Position numbers and translations under genes: made by a program
Shown: positions 24,869 to 37,119 of the stretch, piece after piece
Numbering within the stretch: the first letter of the stretch is position 1
Layout: each line of letters begins with the position of its first letter
Notes under the pieces: model-generated
Told to the model about the DNA's origin: nothing
Databases searched by the model: none
What the model saw: the letters and a program-made list of their open reading frames with translations, nothing else
NCBI GenBank assembly: GCA_003255065.1
Contig: QAOA01008735.1
Span: forward strand, 248,001-312,000
DNA: 64,000 nt
Direction of reading: 5' to 3'
Source of the DNA: Cercis canadensis
Lineage: Eukaryota; Streptophyta; Magnoliopsida; Fabales; Fabaceae

Positions 24869-26817
24869 AGAGGGTTTAACGTTGTTAAGGGGGTTTTATA
24901 GTCTTGGTACGAGGTCGTTTAGTGTGGTTATTAAAATTTGATTACTCTCCCGCCTCAATTACGTCCGTTCCCCTAGTCATTTTAATCTTCTTTCCTTGGA
25001 CGTCGTCTATTTCTCTCTCTATCTTAAAAAATACACACTTAGTGATTTCAAATAACTCCATTGAATTTGACACACAGCACATACAGTAAAATTAGTTTAA
25101 AATTTTCTTTAAAATACTAAAATTACAAATTTAATTCATTTTTTTCATATTCTTAATTAAAAAATCTGATTCATTAATACATTTTTAAAGGTATAAAAGT
25201 TTAGAGGAAACTGAGAAACATATTTTAAAATGCATATATGAAGATGTTTATTTTAAATATAATTTAATACATTGCAAATTGAACACATACACTTTTATGA
25301 CATGAATTAATATCTAAATAGAGAGAGACTCTGTTCAATGATTGACAGATTGTTTGTTAGTAGTTATATAGCATTATAAATTGATGATATTATATTACAT
25401 TAGAAAGAAGAGTACTACCAGTCTGCTATATTTTTCTTTTCTAAAATAGTATTATTGCAGATTTCATCCAGTTGTTTGACTGTCTTTTCAATTTTCAAAC
25501 ATATGAGTGGGCATTCTGAATTTGACGGAAAAATAAATAAATAAATAAGAAAAACAAAAGCAAAAGTCAAAGACGTCATAATAATCTTCACCGTCTTATC
25601 CAACCAAACGGCCAGCAAGAACAATTTATTATGGAACCAAAATGTGCAATTCCCGAGGCTACTTTTTTTTTGGTAGCGTGTTATGTTAACAATCTTGCTC
25701 TTATAAAACAAACACCCTCTCTCTCTCTCTCTGCTACGATATCTTTCTTACTATGTAGACCACACCATAGACGGATAGACCATGGAGAGATATAACTATA
25801 AGAGTGCAAACTTGGTCAACTGTGCTGCAAACTGAGCTTTAATTCGGGCAGTCCACGACTTGATTAAATGGGCCTCTATTATTTTCACATTGAGATGTAT
25901 TATCCAGCTACATTGTATTTAATTAAAGAATTTTTTTTTTTATTATATAATCGACTATAAAAAAACAATTATTAATTTTTTTTATATTTGAATATCTAAA
26001 TATTCAAATTCAAAAATATTTTTTATAATTAACTTTAGTTTAAATTGTATAAAAAATCACTTTTAAATGTCTGATTACTAAAAAAAATAATAAACACTTT
26101 TATCATATAACAAATATCAAAAGGCAGTTTCATGAAAATATTAATAATAATAAAATAATTAATAGTTCATAATCAAAAATTTTAATGAAAGAGCTTATGT
26201 CAAAAAATTGTTAAAACACATTTAAATATGTAAACACTTTTTTTTTTTTTATCCAAACACACTTTAAACCTATATAGAGTTCAAAAAAACTGCTGGAAGA
26301 ATTATATCCAATATGTTAATCTAATCATACCATAAGCATTATCGAGATCGTACCGAGTCTAAATCATTTACTTTCTCTGCCAGTTTTCTTTCATGCATAA
26401 ATCAGTGTGAATCGAAATCGCAGCACTACCTGACATTCTCGGCAACGTAATTTTTTTTTATAAAGATAGTAAACCAAGCCTTATCAACTACTGAATTAAG
26501 GCCAATAATGCTTCCTTCACCCACACCAATTATCTGTTGCCTCAACCAGGACGTCATTGGCTTATATAAATAAACAAAATGAAAAGAAATTGGGAGGAGG
26601 GCAGGGAGAGAGATAGGCGCCTGTCAGTCAGGTAGGTGCTTAAGCGGTCCCATGTACTAGGCAACAAATAGGAACAAGGAACAACAAGGCAACAAAGCAC
26701 CAGAGAATTCTGCTTCAATTAACCAAATCTTCCAAGGTAATTGTGCTAATTCTCTTCATCTCCATCTCCATCTTCCGAGATGGAACAAACTAACTGCCTG
26801 AGAATCAAGGGCATATC
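24869..26817. other. intergenic, upstream of SPT and downstream of MBR
   Basis: AT-rich DNA, a CT microsatellite at about 25712-25732, and many T or A runs (25930-26260). No open frame with recognisable motifs. The 3' untranslated region of the MBR-type gene probably lies just left of 26817. Confidence 0.6.
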
Positions 26818-29800
26818 TCATGTTGCCAAGCCCGTTGTCTTGCAAATGGGACACAGATTCTTGTGCATTAACCACTGTTTAATACAGTCGGTATGGTAAT
26901 CATGCCCGCAATCAAGCGTTCCAATATCATCTCCATCATTATACTCCTCCTGGACACAACACAATTCGATAGATAAGGGCCAAATACATGCGCATGCATA
27001 AGGAGAAGCTACAAAGTCAGACAGTCGGGTTTACCTGGCAAACACAGCAGGGTTCTGCCTCAAGCTGGGATCCTGTTTCAACTGAATACTTCTTCTGTTT
27101 CAAAAGTTTCAATACCGTTTCATCACTCAATCCGGTACTCACATTTCCAATACGCTCTTCCAGAGCCAATAACTCCTATGATGTTCATAAATGTCACATA
27201 AAAGAAACTCTTTAAAATGAAGTACAAACTTGAAATATTATCTAGGAATGACTACAACTAATTAGAAGAAACTTCTAATAAAGTCAACAAGTGTAGGACA
27301 TAGGCAGTAGCAAGCATACAAACGGAATTCTTTTTACCTCGTAAGACATGTTATCGACATCAAGTCTCATATCCCTGTGTCTATCATGAATATCAGCCAT
27401 TCCAGAAAATACTGACTGGTCAAGGATCATAACATCCTGTCACAAAGTGAGACCACAGGTCTTATACAACTAGTTCAGAATTAATAGAACAAGTCACATA
27501 GCTCATTCCCAACCTAAGTGAGATGAACAGGTAAAGATTTATGTAGGTAGCTAACTTCAAAATATGAGTATTCTTATTCAATAGGGGCAGGGGGTGCACT
27601 TTTTTTTTCCCTCTGGTTACAAGAGGACACAGAATCATATCTTTTGCATTAAAACTGAATCAGGATTGCAGCAGTTTTGGAAGTAATTTTGGCACTCTTA
27701 ACATCTGGGCTTTACCAACATAGACCGCTAATTTTGAATAACTAACCTCAAATCGCAAGTTCCCACCCCTACGCATGAGGCCCAAAACATTGCGGAGCTG
27801 CAAAACAAAAGAAAAGAACATGTACACTACAGGTGAACAATATTCATAAAAGTGAGTTAAATATATTAGAAATTATATGATGCAGGCAGCAAGAGGACAA
27901 TGGCTTAAAGACCCAAATAAATATCAAAAGAATAATGAAATTTGCTACAACTTGTTTTGCATGCCAGAAATTATTATCAAATGTTATTTTCAAAGTATAA
28001 ACCCATCCATCCTGGATCTCTCCTTAAATCAACTCTAACGACTAAACATACTGTTAAAGCCTCAGAAATAGAAGAACATGAAGTACTGACTAGCATGTGC
28101 TAGTGCACACACATGAAACAAGACTCACAAAGGATAGACATAAGGAATAGGAGGCAAACTAAAGAAGTATTAACTGACTGGACTAACATAAAATGTGAGC
28201 CAGATGTGTTGGATTTGAAAACAAAAGCTCTAAAAAATTTATGGGACAAAATTTTTTAAGTTCAAAAGAAAATGGGGCCAATCACTCAGAAGGCTCTATA
28301 AGTTTACAATCATTAAAGCAAAAATGTTGCCCACAAGTAACATATGATAATTATTGGAAAGCAAGATAAGAGAATTGAATACATACCTCAGATACAAGTC
28401 TACTACTTCCTTCACCAGCAACAGCCAAAGTCCGCAATGAATAGGGAATTCCAAATTCAGCATCACCTTGCCTCTCCATCCATGAAGATGATCTCGGAGA
28501 TGACTGATTATGTCCCTGGCTACCAGTACCAGATGCTAAAATCCTAGCTTCAGATGAAGCTGAAGGACCAGAGCGCAAAGAAGAATAATTATTGCTCTGA
28601 CCTGCAGCAGCCTCAGAACCAGGAGAAAACAATGATCGACGAACATATTCAGATAACCTCCGCGGGTATTGTGGAGGATTAGGACGAGAAACCCAGGTTG
28701 AGGCAGATGAAGGATTGACAGCAGAACTAGATCCGGTCCGTGATGAAGAAGCAACATTTCCTGAAATACTTAAATTTGCACTACTTGAAGCTCTAATTGT
28801 TGGATTTCGAACCAAACTTCTTAAATCAGTTGCAGGTACAAACACTGGTTGCTCTAACATGTTTCTAGGCATATTTCTTGAGCTTGCTTCCTCATGTTGC
28901 ACACTATCTCTGTCTGCACAAATAATTGAGCTTGATGAATGGCTGTTTCTTGAGCTAGAGCCACCACTCCACCTAAATGATTGCGCATTCCTTGGCAAAG
29001 CAGGAACATGAATCACAAGGGGCTGGCTTTGGGGAATCATATTATCCACCGCTGGTGCTGACCTCAAGTCCAGAGAATTATCAACAGGAAACCTTTGTGA
29101 CATTGGAAAGGATGAAACATTAGAATGCCTAATCACACTCCCAGTTGAGAATGTAGTGGGAGGAATGGAATCTTGGTTTGAAGGATTTATCCTCAAACGG
29201 AAATTTCGGTGGAAGCTTTCTGAGCTCCCTGCAACATTTGAATCAGGAAGGGTTTCAGAGGAGTCATCCCCCACACCCAGGCCAAGCCTTGCATTTACCT
29301 GTTCTGATGAAGCAGATCTGCTTAAACTGCTACCTGCATTACCCTGAGTAGGAAGAGTGGGCCAGGAACTACTATCTGTATGATGACTGTAGCTAGAACT
29401 TCCACCATCAGAAGATTGTCCAACACTTCCTTCAACAGCCTTTCTTTTACAAGATACACGGCGAGTGTCCATAGAACAACCTGGCCTACCATCAGTATCT
29501 TCTACCAAGAAGCCGTTACTTCCAGAAGGAAGCAGAAAAGGACCAGAACCAATAGGAGGTGGAGGACGTTCGTTTACAGATCCACTAGACTTGTGTATGC
29601 TAGGATGCTCCACATGTTGAATGGTATCACTGTCATTGTCCACCAAACCTGCATTCAAGTTAAAATTCTGTGACACGGGATGCGAATGGGAACCACGCCT
29701 GTACATAGGACTTGCATTGGTACTGTCCAGTGGAAGAACATTAGTTGATTCAAAGCGCCTTTCTTCCAATCTTGGACCAGGTACAGCACCAGTACTTACT

Positions 29801-30102
29801 GAAGAAGACCATCCAAGTTCTCTTTTCTGCTCATTATGGTTAATCTCATTCTGTGTATTACCAGAACTTGGCTCACCTAAGCTCCATCCACTCAAGTTCT
29901 GCCATTCATGGTTTATAGAATTCACATATGATGTGTTCATATCACCAGGTGCAAGTATATATTCAGGTATTCGGTTTTCTGCAGGATTCCTCATATTATT
30001 CCAGCAAATCTGCTGATCCACAGTAGCATTACTTGATGTAGATCCACAATCAAATTCTAAGGTTTCAGGCAAAGAACCAAGCGTACCCCTCTGCCCTTGC
30101 AT
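26818..30102 (-). CDS. MBR2: MED25-binding RING-H2 E3 ligase, MBR1/MBR2-like
   Basis: RING-H2 ubiquitin ligase of the MBR1/MBR2 (HIP1-like) family, which in Arabidopsis binds and destabilises the Mediator subunit MED25 and so promotes flowering. Five coding exons (30102-28387, 27797-27747, 27436-27338, 27175-27035, 26949-26818), all phase 0 with GT/AG borders, give 712 residues, near the family length. The first coding exon (572 residues) is low-complexity, Ser/Asn/Pro-rich, with MQGQRGTLGSLPETLEFDCG at the start and CKRKAVEG near residue 217. The later exons carry MILDQSVFSGMADIHDRHRD, MRLDVDNMSYEELLALEERI and the RING-H2 at about 665-708 (EPCCVCQEEY, LDCGHDYHTDCIKQWL, CPICK). An acceptor at about 30125 just upstream of the ATG indicates a 5' untranslated intron, with the promoter probably near 31.5 kb. 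MBR2 rather than MBR1 is favoured only by neighbourhood with PAB2. Confidence 0.88.
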
Positions 30103-30125
30103 TGAGGGAACTCTATAAGTTTCCT

Positions 30126-33100
30126 ATTCAATACCAGTAAGGATTTGGAAGAAATTCCTCAATAATGCAGCATCTCATGAAATATTTTGGCAGATCTCTA
30201 CTACAAAACCAGAAAATGATCATTAGATATTGAGACTGCATATATCCAATATAACTCACTATCACTAATAGTCCACTGTGTTTTACATAAAATGCTAATG
30301 ATTGCCTTCCCATTAACCTTATTATGAAAATAAAACCTGTGAAAACATTTATAACCACTGAGAATTCACATCTACCAAACTGGCTAACTGTTCGAAGATG
30401 CTAACTACATGTAATGCTTCTTAGTATGGTTCCAATCCATATATGCAAGTTTATAATGACTTACAGTGGTGCTGTTTGAACAGAGGCATTGGAATTGAAT
30501 GTCATGATGATAATATGAATGCAACAAGCACAATGAGCTCAGATAGATGATGTGATAACAGAAAAGACTTTTATCATTCTCGTCTAAAAATATGTGTTGA
30601 AAGCTCAAACAACCATAGGTAGGCCAAAGCATCCTAGAGTAAGAGTACTCACTAACATAATATGCAATATATATCTAGTTTAGTACATTGTCAAGGCACA
30701 CACTCTACATAATTCCACAATGTAACAAAATAATTGTCTTTTAACATTAATATAGTCAATGTGGAACTAAAAATTAGGTTGAGCATAGGATCTAAAATAG
30801 GTATGAATTTCCAGATACCAAAACCACCACCACGCCTCCAACTCTTTCATCAACTAAAGAATCATGCAGCATATATGTTGGATATGACAAACCCACTATT
30901 GCGGCATTGCCAACCGATTAAAGTCGCGGGAGAATTGGGCACCCACCAGAGAAAATAGGATATCTCATAAATACAACAAAGTCAACTCCTTTGGCAGAAT
31001 GTAATGAACAAAAGGAAAAAATAACTGAAATTTTTTCCCAAGATCAGCTCGGTGATTGATAACATCAAATTGGGTTTAAACAATTCACGCACAGCTTGGA
31101 TTAAAAGATTCCAGCTATCAACAAGTGACTGGAATACCCAACAAAAAAACACATAGTTTAGCACAAAACCTCCTAAGAATAAGATGTAAAATGTCCAATT
31201 GCTACATAAAAAGACCTAAATCAATTAGAATATTCAATAGTCTGATTAACCCCAGAAAATGAAAATAGCGAAGAAATCAAACTTGATATTCTCGGAAACC
31301 TAGCGAATCGCGGACTGATCAGAGCAAGGAGAATCAAAAACAAAGTAGGATAAGTCTGCGAAACTTACCAGATGAAAATTAAAAAGAAAAAGAAAAAGAA
31401 AAGCCGATCTATGAGAAAACAATCGGATGAGTAACTGAAACAATGAAAAGAAGGAGACGGGCCATGTTGGTTGCGGCCGATTTTATTTCATTCCTTTGTT
31501 CCCCTTTCTTTCTAGGAAACAAAGAGGCAAAAATACCGAGTGAGAAATGGAAGGGAAGGGAAGGGAAAGGGGAGAGAAGAGAGGCTCTTGGGTGGTGGAG
31601 GATATCAAAAATGAGATAGAGAAATAAAAAAAAAATGTAAAGAGAGATTAAAGAGGACAGTAATCTTTAATTTACGAAACAGCCCAATAGAGAGAGGTAG
31701 AGGTAGTAAAAGTCAGCCTCGCCTTGGAGGAAATGTATGCAGTTTCCAACAAATAAATGAATAGTATATTTTAATTTAATTAATTAATAATACACACTAA
31801 TAAAAACAATTAGTAGCACTAATAGTATTAAGTAACTTTTTTTGGCTAATGAATAGTATTTAGTATATAGAATACAACCAAATAAATAATAAAGCTTGCC
31901 ATTACGGTATCATCGCAACAACAAATAATAATAAATGACACTATTAAGGACCCGGCTTCCAATGCGCGCCGAATACAGCCCCACTCCCCCCTTTGGCCTT
32001 TGTTTCCATCTCCTTCACGCCAAGCACCACCTCTCTTTCACATTCACATTCACATGCACCCACTCCCCCTCTCTTCTCTTGTTTTTTTACCTCTCCGTTT
32101 AGATTTGGAACAAGAGAAAAAGAAGAAGAGAAAATTTATGATTATACACGTGGCTTTAGTTATAATATTCAGGACCCACACTTGTATGACTTGCATTTTT
32201 CTCTCTTACTTATTATGTGCCCAAAATCTGGATACTTTTTTGTGTGAATTTTGACTATCCTATTTATGGGCTTTTCTTTTTTCTTTCTCATCTATCATAA
32301 TATCTTGCCTGAACAGTGAACAAAAAGACCAAAAATGAAACAACACATAGGGTGGCTAAATTTTTTGTCGGCATAATTTTTGGTGGAACTTAATAGTAAT
32401 GTTAAATGTATATATATGCCTGGTGTGGATGATGACGGGGGAGGGACTTGTAGCTTTTGGGTCTTGGCAGCCAACCAATTTATATTATATATGATTTTAC
32501 TTTGCTTTAAAGAGGTGTGAATACATGGACCTAAAAGTCCCCCCCGGTACCTTGGCTGCTTCCACCAGCACAGCACCTCTTTTCTTTCTCTTTTATTTAT
32601 TTATGTCTTTTACTGTTTTACCTTGAATGGGGGAAAGAGGTTCAACTGTCGGATTCTGATCTTTGTTTAAACGGTGTGTGTTGGTGTTACCGCTCATGTA
32701 CCAATCGTGGTCATTTTATTCTTCACGTATTTGGTCATCTTTGAGCTGCCTTTCTCCCACTTCTTTATGTGTATCCAAACCTTTCAAACGGGGTTACTTT
32801 GCTTTTCATCTTTCTCCACTAAAAAATATTATATGCTATGGTTATATTTTATGCCACAGTGGCAACTTCCAAATTGCCCATTTGGATCCCTTATTGCGTA
32901 ATATACCCCTTTGAAAAACAAATAAAAATCATTGAAAATTCCAATATGATAAGAACAATGAATCTCCCACTCGCTTCAGCGAATATCACAAGTTTTCCAT
33001 TCTTTTGACAATCGTCCTTATTATATCTTAACTTTATAGTGGACACCTTTGTGTTTGTTCTGAGTCTGACGACATACACGGTAGGAATATATAATTGTGT

Positions 33101-36100
33101 ACCCACCGCTACAAGAATCAAGCATCAAATATACATCGTCGTTATAATAAGAAACTCAGTGGTGAACATTGTAAGAAGATGCGGTAAAAAATAATTGCAC
33201 ATGTTCCAGGTCACAATTTCAAAGACGCTCAACTCGAGTGGTATTATTTTGCTCTTGAAAAAAGAAAAAGAAAAGGTTGATATTCGGCTTCTGCAGTTAG
33301 GTACATAGAAAGTGTGCAGGAGCTTTTGCCAGGACAGCGGGGCTCGTGGGGTAAGGTATGAAATATGGTAGTGAATTGAATATATAAGAGGGTGCAACTG
33401 TGCAAGTGCAAAGATTCACGAGTCATGAGCCAAGACACCTAACACAAACAGGGTAAAGGGCCTACGGGTCAGGAAGAAGAGAAACTTTGAGATGCCCAAC
33501 TGGGCCACTTGCACTACCATATGTGGGCATAGGGGCAAAGAAGTGCTCAGTAAAATTGTTTATATTGTAATGATTGTGAACATGGTAAGTGTTTGTTTTT
33601 GGTCTTGAACTTACAGCTAAATGCAAGAAAGAGACACTAGGAAAGGCAATTGTTTGGAGCTTATAATTATATACAGGAAAGTAGGATTATTAAAAACTTT
33701 GGGAGAGAACAAGATTGCTTCCTATCTACCACAATCTATTGCTATCACAAGGTGCTTGGTTCAAATTGAAGCATGATCGACCAAAGCAACATTTTTATTC
33801 ATTCATCAAAAAATGACTTTTTCTCTGAAAGTAACTAGCCATCAAGATGTTGGCCCAACTGGTAGATATCAAAGTCACACATATGAAATCCAATACACCT
33901 GGTAACAGCTCAAACAGACCCATTTGTAAAATATAGCGCCAGACAGCACTCACCAGTCACCAATACTGAGCTTCATTAACAAAAGTGTCCTTGTGTCAAA
34001 TAATTCACGATACTGTTTATCAGGTTTGAAGCCTTAATAGCCACATTTTGGCTATAACAATAACACAAATGAAAATGCATTATTAAGATTCCTAACATTC
34101 ATTCCGTTGCCCAATTGGCCAATTGAGCAAAACAGAGACATACATGATACACCCTGCTAAAGTTGCTATTATGGATAATCATTTGTTGAAAAATGTTTAC
34201 TCTACTCTTCACACTGGACTGTTAAGTACAACAGTATGTCAAAAGAATATATATTACTGTATGTTTAGTGAGAGAAATTAATGAAAAAAATATATAAATT
34301 AATTCTTCAAGAGAAGGAAACAAAATTTTCTCCTTGAAAATGGATGTCAATGTTCAAAGCTAAATCAAAATAACCAAGAATTCATTTTCTATGAGAAAAT
34401 ACTGTTCTACGTACCAATAACAGTAGTTACGAAACTTTTGTTTTAAAAATAGTTAATCTTTTGATAAACAAGGAGAGCACTAGGAGAAGATAGAAAAGAC
34501 ATGAACACGTTCAAAAGGAAAAGCAAGACAAACAAATTAACATCAAAAAGCAGCAAAACAGGATGAAAGTTGTCCCAAAAATTAGTAACAAAAAGTATTT
34601 TATTTTCTTTATTTTTTGAGTTGAAGCTACCCAATCATTCTGCAGGGACCAAGCTTACTTCGATGCTTTATATTTATATTCATTTGTTTCACGAACCACC
34701 TCAGAAAATCATATATTCCTTAGTTAACTGAGTTTTTCTTTTTTTTCATTAGATTGAACTAAATTTTTATTGAAAAATGATAATTCAATAACTTTTTAAA
34801 AAAATTTCTAAAGGATACTTGTTTTCAGAGATAACGAGTTTATAGTTTATTTATATATAAGATAATACAAACGCACCCTCATAGCAAACAACGTTTACAT
34901 AAGAAATAAGAATTAATATCGACGGAAACGAGGACCCAGAAGGCTGGTGGTTGATCCACGCCATCGCTAATCTGATATTGAGGAAACAACATGATGAAGC
35001 TAGGTATCACAAGAATTCATTCAACTAAAACCCTTATTCCAACTGCACAGGTACAAGGGGTAAATAAATTTATGGAAAGCCGAATGAACCATGCTTGGTC
35101 CATGACGGGAAATATGCAATTTTGTATTGTAGTCTCGTTACCAGCAAAATCGTAATGATACATTCAGGCCGGCGAGCCATATCACTGAAGCATAAACATT
35201 AAATTAAAGATCCTTCATCCCTTGAGTTATAAAATCAATTACAAACTTAGACTTGTATGAAACCATCGACAAGTTTGCTAAGTATTTCCTACAAGATCAA
35301 CAACCACCAATGGCAGAACTGTTATCTACAACCTATTCAATAAAGCAATAAAGATAGAGTAAATACAGTTGCAAATGTAACTAAGCTTTCCCCAATATTT
35401 GACGGAAGAAATTCCTGCAACTGTCAGATTTACTTGTGCAGAAAACGAGTGTGCTACTATTCCTCTGGCATAGCAGTCCATAACATACCAGAATTGTGGC
35501 ATCCTAATTGTGACTTGAATCCGTGAAAAACTTAGTAGATTCATGTTTAAGGAGGAAAAAGAAAAAGGAAAAAAAAAAAAGAAAAGAGGTTTCACAACCT
35601 TTCAACTGTCGTAAAGAAGAAAAACACAACTCCACGTTCTGGAGGGGAATACAAAAAACTCGTGCAACTTAAAATAACTACTTCAAATTCTAAGCAAGCA
35701 AAAGATCTTAATATTCTTGCGGAGTTCAAATATGTATCTTTTGATGACATTACATGCAACCAGATCTCCGCTAACCATTGATTTTCTGAAAGCAAGGAGA
35801 CTTCATGACAAAGCATTAAACACACGTATACACAATGAAACTTCAGAATTTGCTTTTCTTTTACAAAAACAAAAAAGAATCAGCACTTCCACAACCTAAT
35901 CCAATCGTAGCACATTTTCAAGAACAACAGAGAGAATTGTACGATTATCAGACATAACAATTGCCTAATATGCACAAAATAAAACATGATACCAATAGAT
36001 ATGATATATGAACAACTGGCATTCAGAAGAAACTTTTCAATAGCACATATAAATCCGGAATTTAAAATTAATATTCATTCATATTTAAGTACAAGCTGCA

Positions 36101-37119
36101 AAAGGGTTCAGAAAGTAGAATAGCAATACTGTGATAACATCTGTCAAAATTGAAAACTGTTATATAAAACAACACGCATAAGCAGGTGGAAAGGTTTCTG
36201 TTTCTAGTTTACAGCTACTATTAAACACAGCATCAGTCTAGTAACACCAAATGATGAAAGCTATAGTTATAAAAACATACTTGTACACAACTAGCGTAAC
36301 ATTCAAAGACATAAGCCCTTTGTTAGACCAAAGTTGTTATAAACTATACAAACCCAAATGTCAAAAGACAAAGTATGGCAAAGCACTCTGCATAAGTTCA
36401 AAATCCCTGATCTAGCATCTAATACTGTGAAGAATATTAAAGAACTCAGATTAACCCAAGAAGTATAAACAAAATGTTCAGGCAATTGATTCAGTTAACA
36501 TAATATTTAATACTTAAAAGAGTTCCATAACTGATATCTATCTGATTTGTCTCTGCAACAAGAAAATATAGAAATTAGAAAATTAAACAGAAATGAAGGG
36601 AATACGCCTTGCTAAGGGCAATAGGAATTGAATTTAATATTCCCAGGCATGCTAGTAAAATTGAAAAACACCATGAAGAGAAAAATGGCAGCATGAAGAT
36701 GATAGGTGACGCTGCCCATACTTGAATAAATTGGATTTTGCAATTCCCAACGCCAGAGATATCTATCTAAACAGTATTCCTCTGGAGCAGTTTACCTTTC
36801 CTTAGGCATAGAAGGAAAATCTGCATGCCCAAACCAAAGAAGATCCGCTGAATATTTCCTCAAGATGGGTTCAGTGGTGTAATTTACAATGATCTATCAA
36901 CAAAGTGACTACCTTAATATGCGAAGTGATCCACCCATAAACACTTGCCTCAACCTCACATCTGAGAGTATGTTTCTTCATCTGATGGTTAAAAGGTTAC
37001 TCGGTATTCTAAATCTTTCTCTTTTTTGGGGTTATTAACCCATTCTGAATACAATTGTTTCAGGTGACATTTATCCTGAGATTAGGATAGCATTCACATA
37101 TCTCTTAAAATCAAGCAAT
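30126..37119. other. intergenic plus MBR leader intron and NAC 3' flank
   Basis: From 30126 to roughly 31.6 kb this is probably the 5' untranslated intron and first noncoding exon of the MBR-type gene (CT/GA-rich at 31540-31580). From 31.7 to 37.1 kb I see AT-rich DNA with no recognisable coding sequence on either strand. Short open frames at 31993-32254, 33125-33438 and 35326-35825 have no family match I can name. The 3' untranslated region of the NAC gene should occupy the right end. Confidence 0.55.

Noticed and set aside
28715..30016. Several plus-strand frames of 60-130 codons opposite the MBR exon
   Set aside because: Antisense shadows of the long low-complexity coding exon.
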